Assembly: GCA_030668465.1 (NCBI GenBank) | Contig: DAOUTX010000020.1 | Location: 1 to 11,918, forward strand | Source of the DNA: Atribacterota bacterium | GTDB taxonomy: Bacteria; Atribacterota; Phoenicimicrobiia; Phoenicimicrobiales; Phoenicimicrobiaceae | DNA length: 11,918 nt | Reading direction: 5' to 3' | Shown here: in pieces, positions 7,021 through 11,613 of the stretch | How positions within the stretch are numbered: position 1 is the stretch's first letter | Layout of the letters: each line of letters begins with the position of its first letter | The notes under the pieces: generated by a model | Database searches by the model: none | The model's input: the letters and a program-made list of their open reading frames with translations, nothing else | Told to the model about the DNA's origin: nothing | Program-made: the position numbers and the translations under genes

Positions 7021-7026
7021 CTCCTT
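7021..7026 (-). promoter_or_regulatory. ribosome-binding site selecting the TTG start of rplR
   Basis: The minus strand reads AAGGAGTGCTAATATTG. The AAGGAG is 8 nt from the TTG at 7012 but overlaps the in-frame GTG at 7021, so the TTG is preferred. Confidence 0.65.
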
Positions 7027-7031
7027 TCCTA

Positions 7032-7188
7032 TAAAATAGTCGTTAGTGAATAGTCGTCAGCTTCAAACACAAAATGCAAGATAAATTAGTTAACTGACTT
7101 CTAGTTAGATAGTTAGTTATTTTAATACTAATATTTATTAACCAGCTAACTAAGTAACTAACTAACGAATTAAATCAGTTTATATTGA
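7032..7188. repeat. rplF-rplR spacer filled with TAGTTAG and CTAACTAA repeats
   Basis: Plus-strand 7036-7060 holds TAGTCGTTAGTGAATAGTCG. The 13-mer GTTAGTGAATAGT (7042-7054) recurs exactly at 10258-10270 in the rpsQ-rplN spacer. Further on, TAACTGACTTCTAGTTAG and AGTTAGTTAT are followed by the block 7138-7184 (TTAACCAGCTAACTAAGTAA and onward), a near copy of 4243-4285 in the secY-adk spacer. Nothing coding or promoter-like was supported. Confidence 0.65.
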
Positions 7189-7728
7189 TTACTTTGCGCC
7201 AGTTTTACCCACTTTTCTTCTTACTACTTCATCGACATATCTTATTCCCTTCCCTTTGTAGGGTTCTGGTTTCCGTAATAATCTTATTTTAGCTGCGGTT
7301 TCACCTACTAACTGTTTATCAATGCCTTTTATTTTAATTATTTTCTGTTTTTCCACTTCGAATTCAATTCCTTTAGGCGTATCAACCTCGATGGGGTGAG
7401 AATAACCTATCTGAATGACCATTTTCCCACCTTCAAGGGCGGCTCGATAACCTACTCCCCGTATTTCCAAAATTTTCTCAAAACCAGAAGATACTCCTTC
7501 TACCATATTACTTATTAAGGTTCGGCTTAGTCCATGCAAAGATCGATGAAATTTATTTTCAGAAGGCCTGGAAACAAAAATCTTATCTTCTTCTATCTTT
7601 ACCTGCATATCTGGATGAAAATTTCTCTCTAAGATACCTCTTTCTCCGGATATTTTTATATTATTATTATTTAGTTCTACTTTAACTCCTTTAGGAATAG
7701 TTATGGGCATCTTCCCTATCCTGGACAT
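7189..7728 (-). CDS. rplF: 50S ribosomal protein L6
   Basis: L6 lies near the sarcin-ricin loop and the GTPase-associated centre of the large subunit. The 179-residue protein has the expected two repeated alpha/beta domains. The first begins MSRIGKMPITIPKGVKVELN and contains HRSLHGLSRTLISNMVEGVS (residues 61-80). The second follows GVGYRAALEGGKMVIQIGYS (91-110) and ends with the signature KPEPYKGKGIRYVDEVVRRK (153-172). The ATG at 7728 has AGAGGAG about 8 nt upstream. It is flanked on both sides by repeat-bearing spacers (215 nt towards rpsH and about 176 nt towards rplR), which is unusual for the middle of the spc operon. The coding sequence itself is normal. Confidence 0.99.
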   Translation of the reverse strand: MSRIGKMPITIPKGVKVELNNNNIKISGERGILERNFHPDMQVKIEEDKIFVSRPSENKFHRSLHGLSRTLISNMVEGVSSGFEKILEIRGVGYRAALEGGKMVIQIGYSHPIEVDTPKGIEFEVEKQKIIKIKGIDKQLVGETAAKIRLLRKPEPYKGKGIRYVDEVVRRKVGKTGAK

Positions 7729-7741
7729 ATGAAAACTCCTC

Positions 7742-7803
7742 TTTTTCGTATTTCGTATTGCGTATTACTTTTAGCGTACAGCATACAGCATTTAGCGTAT
7801 AGT
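7742..7803. repeat. CGTATTGCGTAT and TTTAGCGTATAG repeat words upstream of rplF
   Basis: Plus-strand 7742-7765 (TTTTTCGTATTTCGTATTGC then GTAT) matches 10384-10407 in the rpsQ-rplN spacer at 23 of 24 positions. The adjacent 7771-7803 holds TTAGCGTACAGCATACAGCA then TTTAGCGTATAGT. AGCATTTAGCG (7787-7797) recurs at 8658-8668. TTTAGCGTATAGT (7791-7803) recurs inverted at 8886-8898. These matches between separate spacers show a dispersed repeat family. Confidence 0.7.
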
Positions 7804-7809
7804 TTTAGT

Positions 7810-7881
7810 GTACGGGTTAAATTTATTCAACCCGTATTGTATTGGTAATTTTCTAAGCGGTCTCGTGAATCGAGCCCTTAC
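7810..7881. repeat. 72-nt two-hairpin palindromic element in the rpsH-rplF spacer
   Basis: Two adjacent inverted repeats lie here. The first, 7811-7836, has perfect 8-bp arms (TACGGGTT and AACCCGTA) around a 10-nt centre. On the minus-strand transcript the stem can grow by a G-U pair and A-U pairs. The second, 7855-7879, pairs AAG, CGG and CTCG-type segments around a short loop with two single-base bulges. The element starts GTACGGG and ends CCCTTAC, so its ends are themselves roughly inverted. No T-run follows either hairpin in the transcribed direction, so it is not called a terminator. It resembles REP- or MITE-type palindromic elements; the name is inference. Confidence 0.55.
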
Positions 7882-7943
7882 TTCTTTCTCTCTTATTTTC
7901 TTTACTATATACTAAATATTATATACTAAATACTAATTTATAT

Positions 7944-8342
7944 TTACCAAATATAACAAATTACTTCTCCGCCAAGATAGCGCTGAAGGGCCTCTTTACC
8001 AGTCATAATACCCTTAGAAGTAGAAATTATAGCAATCCCGAGACCACCTAATACTACTGGTATCTCATCTTTTTTTACATAGACTCTCAATCCAGGTTTA
8101 CTAATTCTTTTAAGATTATTAATAGTCTTTTCTTTATTAATATATTTTAAATAGATGGTCAATTGACCTTGCTTATTATCCTCTTTGTATTTATAGTCTC
8201 TAATAAAACCTTCGTCTTTTAATATACGAGCAATTTCTAACTTTAACTTTGATGATGGTATAATTAAAGAATCATGCCGCACCTTATTGGCATTTCTAAT
8301 TCTAGTTAACATATCAGCAACAGGATCCGATACAACACTCAT
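7944..8342 (-). CDS. rpsH: 30S ribosomal protein S8
   Basis: S8 is a primary 16S rRNA-binding protein organising the central domain, and in Escherichia coli it represses the spc operon. The 132-residue protein begins MSVVSDPVADMLTRIRNANK. The C-terminal part contains KPGLRVYVKKDEIPVVLGGL and the conserved ISTSKGIMTGKEALQRYLGG, ending EVICYIW. The ATG at 8342 is preceded by AGGAGG about 9 nt upstream. rpsN ends 59 nt upstream, and the following spacer to rplF is 215 nt with repeat elements. Autoregulation is possible by analogy only; no S8-binding mRNA mimic was identified. Confidence 0.99.
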   Translation of the reverse strand: MSVVSDPVADMLTRIRNANKVRHDSLIIPSSKLKLEIARILKDEGFIRDYKYKEDNKQGQLTIYLKYINKEKTINNLKRISKPGLRVYVKKDEIPVVLGGLGIAIISTSKGIMTGKEALQRYLGGEVICYIW

Positions 8343-8401
8343 ATATAATGTCCTCCTCTCTTTTTACTCCAACTCATTATAGATTTCGTTAAATATGTCT
8401 T

Positions 8402-8587
8402 CTACCAGCTTGATTTAGTTATCCCTGGTAACTCTCCATTGTGCGCCATCGTTCTAAAACATATTCTACATATACCAAATTTTCTCATATAACCTCGAGG
8501 TCTTCCGCAAATATTGCAACGAAAATATTTTCTTACTTTATATTTGGGTTCTCTTTTAGCCTTTACTATCAGGGCTGTTTTGGCCAC
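8402..8587 (-). CDS. rpsN: 30S ribosomal protein S14, zinc-binding type Z
   Basis: S14 belongs to the head of the 30S subunit and is needed late in its assembly. The 61-residue length is that of the short zinc form found in Firmicutes, Thermus and many anaerobes, not the roughly 100-residue form of enteric bacteria. The zinc ligands Cys24, Cys27, Cys40 and Cys43 are all present in KYFRCNICGRPRGYMRKFGI and the following CRICFR. The C-terminus GITKSSW is typical. The start is a GTG at 8587 with AAGGAGG at 8595-8601, about 7 nt away. It lies between rplE and rpsH as usual, but is separated from rplE by 358 nt of repeat-rich DNA. Confidence 0.99.
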   Translation of the reverse strand: MAKTALIVKAKREPKYKVRKYFRCNICGRPRGYMRKFGICRICFRTMAHNGELPGITKSSW

Positions 8588-8601
8588 ACTATTTCCTCCT
8601 T

Positions 8602-8945
8602 CTTAATACATAATATGACTTACTCATAACTCGCGTATCTCGTGCAAACTAACGTATAGCATTTAGCGCGGAGCGTATACATTTGGTTATACAGTTAGTT
8701 GGTTACATGATTAGTTAGTTATTTAGATAAAAAATTAGCACAAACTAATTAACTGTATAACCGTTCAACTGTCTAACAAATATTGATTGGCAATAAGTAT
8801 TTCTTTGATTTATCAAATCTGTTTCAACTCGAATACTTTTAATGCCGAAAATCGTAAAATACATAACAGACATTCTACTTATGATACTATACGCTAAACG
8901 AGGTATGCTCTACACTATTTTTCTTCACGCGATACGAAACATAAA
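8602..8945. repeat. rplE-rpsN spacer of 358 nt, repeat-rich, no gene seen
   Basis: The gap 8588-8945 holds the rpsN ribosome-binding site at its low end and otherwise repeat words. 8653-8680 reads CGTATAGCATTTAGCGCGGA then GCGTATAC. 8685-8762 is an inverted repeat listed separately. 8886-8898 is an inverted copy of TTTAGCGTATAGT from the rpsH-rplF spacer. 8930-8940 holds CACGCGATACG-type words. The middle part, about 8763-8880, is AT-rich with no match I could find. No promoter was supported. Confidence 0.6.
8685..8762. repeat. long inverted repeat with 20-nt arms
   Basis: The arms 8685-8704 (GGTTATACAGTTAGTTGGTT) and 8743-8762 (AACTAATTAACTGTATAACC) are inverted copies. The outer 13 positions match perfectly and two later positions differ by G/A changes, with 38 nt between the arms. 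The two differences would be G-U pairs on a plus-strand RNA but C-A mismatches on the minus-strand transcript. This favours two inverted copies of the TTAGTTAG-type repeat rather than a selected mRNA hairpin. Confidence 0.7.
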
Positions 8946-9485
8946 CTATTTTTTAAAAGGAGCACCCATTAATTCTAAAAGGGCTTTCCCTTCTTCATCA
9001 TTTAAGGCACTTGTTACAATAGTAATATTCATTCCCAAGATATTAGTTACTTGATCAAAGTCTATCTCGGGGAAAATTAACTGTTCTTTTATACCTATAG
9101 TATAATTCCCTCTCCCGTCGAAAGAATCTGAAGGGATACCTCTAAAATCCCGAATTCTGGCGATAGTAATATTAATAAATTTATCTAAAAATTCATACAT
9201 TCTATCATTCCGTAAGGTAACTTTGCAGCCTACTGGCATATCTTTTCTAACTCCAAAGTTAGATATAGATCTCTTTGCGCGAGTAATGATGGGCTTCTGC
9301 CCGCTAATAACAGCTAATTCCTTTACTGCTTCATCCATAATTTTTGAATCTTTTATAGCACTTCCCAACCCGATATTAATTATTGTTTTCTGCAATCTGG
9401 GAACAGCCATTACACTTTTATATTTAAATTTTTTCATCATCTCTGGTACAACTTGTTTAAAATATTTATCTTTCATTCGGGGCAT
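8946..9485 (-). CDS. rplE: 50S ribosomal protein L5
   Basis: L5 binds 5S rRNA, anchors it in the central protuberance and contacts S13 and the P-site tRNA. The 179-residue protein matches family length. It begins MPRMKDKYFKQVVPEMMKKF and contains VPRLQKTIINIGLGSAIKDS near residues 29-48. It also has GQKPIITRAKRSISNFGVRK near residues 62-81 and GNYTIGIKEQLIFPEIDFDQ near residues 126-145. The ATG at 9485 is chosen over an upstream ATG at 9524. AGGAGG (9493-9498) lies about 7 nt before it, the longer version would overlap rplX, and the extra 13 residues are foreign to the family. The rplX stop is 11 nt upstream. Confidence 0.99.
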   Translation of the reverse strand: MPRMKDKYFKQVVPEMMKKFKYKSVMAVPRLQKTIINIGLGSAIKDSKIMDEAVKELAVISGQKPIITRAKRSISNFGVRKDMPVGCKVTLRNDRMYEFLDKFINITIARIRDFRGIPSDSFDGRGNYTIGIKEQLIFPEIDFDQVTNILGMNITIVTSALNDEEGKALLELMGAPFKK

Positions 9486-9492
9486 AATCCAA

Positions 9493-9498
9493 CCTCCT
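9493..9498 (-). promoter_or_regulatory. ribosome-binding site fixing the rplE start
   Basis: AGGAGG on the minus strand overlaps the rplX stop codon and lies about 7 nt before ATG 9485. It rules out the longer reading from 9524. Confidence 0.75.
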
Positions 9499-9829
9499 AA
9501 ACCTTGTCTATTATTTCTCCACATTTTTTACACACTCTTACTCTCTTGCCCTCTTTAATTTTCTCTCTTCTTACGGCAGTAGGTTTATTACATTTGTTGC
9601 AAATTAATCTAATGTTAGAAGCATGCAATGTACCTTCCTGCGAAATTATTCCGCCTTGAGGAGACTTTTGGGTGGGTTTAGAGTGTTTCTTTAAAAAATT
9701 AACACCTTCAACTATTACTTCCGATTTCTTGGGGGAAATATTAACAATTTTCCCTTTTTTGCCTTTATCTTCTCCGATGATAACTAAGACTTTATCACCT
9801 TTTTTAAAACCAATTTTACTGTTAACCAA
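9497..9829 (-). CDS. rplX: 50S ribosomal protein L24 with C-terminal zinc ribbon
   Basis: L24 initiates large-subunit assembly by binding the 5' end of 23S rRNA and later lies near the exit tunnel. The 110-residue protein has the KOW motif near residues 9-36 (KKGDKVLVIIGEDKGKKGKI). Typical middle segments follow, NFLKKHSKPTQKSPQGG and IISQEGTLHASNI. At the C-terminus Cys77, Cys80, Cys100 and Cys103 form two CxxC pairs, a zinc ribbon present in many but not all L24 proteins. The only plausible start is TTG at 9829, about 10 nt from GGGAGGG (9838-9844); no ATG or GTG is in frame before the KOW motif. rplN ends 18 nt upstream and rplE starts 11 nt downstream. Confidence 0.98.
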   Translation of the reverse strand: MVNSKIGFKKGDKVLVIIGEDKGKKGKIVNISPKKSEVIVEGVNFLKKHSKPTQKSPQGGIISQEGTLHASNIRLICNKCNKPTAVRREKIKEGKRVRVCKKCGEIIDKV

Positions 9830-9847
9830 ATCACTATCCCTCCCTTC

Positions 9848-10216
9848 TTATACTACCTCAGACGCTAGTGAAATTATCTTCATAAAATTTTTACTTCTCA
9901 ATTCCCGAGCAACTGGTCCAAATATTCTGGTCCCAACCGGCTCATTTTGATTGTCAATAATAACTGCTGCATTATCGTCAAATCTAATATAAGAACCATC
10001 TGATCGACCAAGTTCTTTCCTAGTTCTTACAACAACCGCCTTAATAACCTCACCTTTTTTACAGGTTCCTCCGACTGCTGCTACCTTAACTGAGGCGACA
10101 ATAATGTCTCCTATCCTGGCGTATCTCCTGCGGGAACCGCCTAAAACTTTTATACATTGTATTTCTTTAGCACCTGAATTATCCGCAACGAATAAACGCG
10201 TTTGCATCTGTATCAT
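9848..10216 (-). CDS. rplN: 50S ribosomal protein L14
   Basis: L14 binds 23S rRNA at the subunit interface and forms intersubunit bridges; the silencing factor RsfS also docks on it. The 122-residue protein begins MIQMQTRLFVADNSGAKEIQ and contains CIKVLGGSRRRYARIGDIIV near residues 21-40. It also has RSDGSYIRFDDNAAVIID and the conserved ending GPVARELRSKNFMKIISLAS. The ATG at 10216 is preceded by GAGAGGG about 8 nt upstream. This is the first gene of the spc group; the 491-nt spacer before it falls exactly at the S10/spc boundary. The coding sequence is entirely ordinary. Confidence 0.99.
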   Translation of the reverse strand: MIQMQTRLFVADNSGAKEIQCIKVLGGSRRRYARIGDIIVASVKVAAVGGTCKKGEVIKAVVVRTRKELGRSDGSYIRFDDNAAVIIDNQNEPVGTRIFGPVARELRSKNFMKIISLASEVV

Positions 10217-10233
10217 CTTGGCTACCCTCTCTC

Positions 10234-10707
10234 CTTAATCATAATTAGTATATAGTTGTTAGTGAATAGTAATTCGTATCGTGTATTGCGTATCGAGTAT
10301 TGCGTTCGGAGCACGGCAATCTCGATATACAACTAAAAAGTTAAAGCTAAAAGCGAAAAACCGCAATTCAAAACTCAAAACTTTTTTTCGTATATCGTAT
10401 TGCGTATCGCGTATTGTGTTCAGACTTAAATGACAAAAAGAAAGAGAAAACCGGCAATCTGGAACAGATAACTATTTACTTGTTACATATTACCCATCAC
10501 TGTTTCTATCTGGCTCCTTACTTCTATTTTCTTCACGAGATACTGGATGCGAATTCAGTTTTGTGCTTTTCGTTTTTCATTTTATTACTAAATACTATTC
10601 ACTATTTAATCAGTCGTTAGTAATACATTCGTCTCTCTTGTTTATTGTTTAGTTAGTATTACTTGAAATAACCAATTTACAATATTGTCAGTATTATCTG
10701 AATTATC
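10234..10707. repeat. rpsQ-rplN spacer of 491 nt at the S10/spc boundary, repeat-rich
   Basis: This is the longest non-coding stretch. 10258-10270 is GTTAGTGAATAGT, found exactly in the rplF-rplR spacer; the related 12-mer TAGTGAATAGTA (10260-10271) recurs inverted at 10593-10604. 10284-10307 and 10398-10421 are near-identical copies, and CGGCAATCT follows each (10314-10322 and 10452-10460). 10384-10407 matches 7742-7765. The part 10605-10707 is plain AT-rich DNA. A plus-strand open frame at 10414-10620 is made of repeat words and is not considered a gene. I could not support a promoter, although this is where the spc promoter lies in Escherichia coli. Confidence 0.65.
10284..10421. repeat. 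direct repeat pair of 24 nt inside the rpsQ-rplN spacer
   Basis: Copy one (10284-10307) reads TATTGCGTATCGAGTATTGC then GTTC. Copy two (10398-10421) reads TATTGCGTATCGCGTATTGT then GTTC. They agree at 22 of 24 positions and are 114 nt apart, start to start. Internally each copy is itself a repeat of GTATTGCG-like words. Confidence 0.7.
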
Positions 10708-10965
10708 TTATTTCGTTTTTTCTAATACTTCCGTAACTCTCCATCTTTTTCTTTTGCTTAAAGGTCGAGTTTCAGCAATTTTCACTTTATCGCCGATTCT
10801 ACAGATATCTTTTTCATCATGCGCCATAAATTTAGTTGATTTTTTTATCCTTTTTTTGTAAAGAGGATGTGATACCAGGTATTCAACTTTTACAACTATA
10901 CTCTTTTCCATACTATCACTTACAACTTTCCCAATTTTTGTTTTAATTATTTTCCCGGACAGCAT
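10708..10965 (-). CDS. rpsQ: 30S ribosomal protein S17
   Basis: S17 is an OB-fold protein that binds the 5' domain of 16S rRNA early in assembly. The 85-residue protein contains GKVVSDSMEKSIVVKVEYLV near residues 12-31, then HPLYKKRIKKSTKFMAHDEK and the conserved IGDKVKIAETRPLSKRKRWR near residues 57-76. The ATG at 10965 is preceded closely by AAGGAGG in the 18-nt gap after rpmC. It is the last gene of the S10 group in this window. The next gene, rplN, follows only after 491 nt of repeat-filled spacer. Length and motifs are normal. Confidence 0.99.
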   Translation of the reverse strand: MLSGKIIKTKIGKVVSDSMEKSIVVKVEYLVSHPLYKKRIKKSTKFMAHDEKDICRIGDKVKIAETRPLSKRKRWRVTEVLEKTK

Positions 10966-10983
10966 TTAACCCTCCTTTTTATT

Positions 10984-11190
10984 TCAATTTACCTTATTTT
11001 TTTCTAATTCGATTTCTCTTAAAATTGTTTTTGCTCTGGCAATATTATGTTTTACTTCTTTTATTCTCATAGAATTACCTAATTGTCCTGTAACAGCTTG
11101 AAATCTCAAACTAAATAATTCGTCTTTAAAATCAGTCAGTTTCTTTTGTAATTCTTCTAATGATAAATCTCTTAATTCACTTGCTTTCAT
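10984..11190 (-). CDS. rpmC: 50S ribosomal protein L29
   Basis: L29 is a small helical hairpin protein near the polypeptide exit tunnel, where signal recognition particle and trigger factor dock together with L23. The 68-residue protein shows the family pattern. MKASELRDLSLEELQKKLTD forms the start of helix one. It is followed by ELFSLRFQAVTGQLGNSMRI, the conserved LR-F-A-TGQL motif, and then VKHNIARAKTILREIELEKN in helix two. The ATG at 11190 directly follows the rplP stop codon TAA with no gap, and the ribosome-binding sequence GGTGG lies inside rplP, so translation is likely coupled. rpsQ starts 18 nt downstream. Confidence 0.99.
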   Translation of the reverse strand: MKASELRDLSLEELQKKLTDFKDELFSLRFQAVTGQLGNSMRIKEVKHNIARAKTILREIELEKNKVN

Positions 11191-11613
11191 TTATCCCACC
11201 ACCTGTTCGTCTCTGGAAAAAAAACGAGTTTTAATGGGTAACTTATGGGCGGCTAACCGCATCGCTTCTTTAGCTAAATTTAGTTCAACTCCGCCTAATT
11301 CAAATAATACCTTTCCAGGTTTTACTACTGCCACCCAATGGTCTGGGGCTCCTTTTCCTTTGCCCATCCTGGTTTCTGCTGGTTTTTTAGTCGCTGATTT
11401 ATCAGGAAACATTCTTACCCAAACTTTTCCACCCCTTTTTACTGCATGGGTAATGGCAACCCGTGCCGCTTCTATCTGGGCACTAGTTATCCAATGAGGC
11501 TCTAATGCTTGCAAACCAAAATCGCCAAAAGCAATAAAATTTCCTTTTTGGGCACATCCTTTCATGGTTCCTCTATGTGTTTTTCGATATTTTGTTCTAG
11601 TTGGTTGTAACAT
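11191..11613 (-). CDS. rplP: 50S ribosomal protein L16
   Basis: L16 helps shape the A-site and contacts the elbow of A-site tRNA. The 140-residue protein begins MLQPTRTKYRKTHRGTMKGC. It has FGLQALEPHWITSAQIEAAR near residues 31-50, then GGKVWVRMFPDKSATKKPAE, and the family signature MGKGKGAPDHWVAVVKPGKV near residues 84-103. The start is ATG at 11613, about 9 nt from AAGGAG (11623-11628). A longer reading from 11634 would add MGKEHGK, which is foreign to the family and contains the ribosome-binding site itself. The 5' end overlaps rpsC by 17 nt and the stop abuts rpmC, so the three genes are tightly coupled. Confidence 0.99.
   Translation of the reverse strand: MLQPTRTKYRKTHRGTMKGCAQKGNFIAFGDFGLQALEPHWITSAQIEAARVAITHAVKRGGKVWVRMFPDKSATKKPAETRMGKGKGAPDHWVAVVKPGKVLFELGGVELNLAKEAMRLAAHKLPIKTRFFSRDEQVVG

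Noticed and set aside
7855..7881. tRNA T-arm-like segment (GGGCTCGATTC on the minus strand)
   Set aside because: No anticodon arm, acceptor stem or D-arm surrounds it; it is one hairpin of the palindromic element.
8727..8750. possible intrinsic terminator (AATTAG/CTAATT followed by T residues on the minus strand)
   Set aside because: The 6-bp stem has only one G-C pair, the T-run is short, and termination here would cut off the essential genes downstream.
8842..9054. 70-residue plus-strand open frame
   Set aside because: About half overlaps the 3' end of rplE on the other strand; the rest is spacer. No ribosome-binding site or recognisable motif.
10258..10470. CRISPR-like array of repeated words
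   Set aside because: Repeats are degenerate, unevenly spaced and of variable length; there are no regular unique spacers and no cas genes.
10414..10620. 68-residue plus-strand open frame in the rpsQ-rplN spacer
   Set aside because: It starts at a TTG inside a repeat copy, has no ribosome-binding site, runs against all genes and its translation is low-complexity hydrophobic residues from repeat words.
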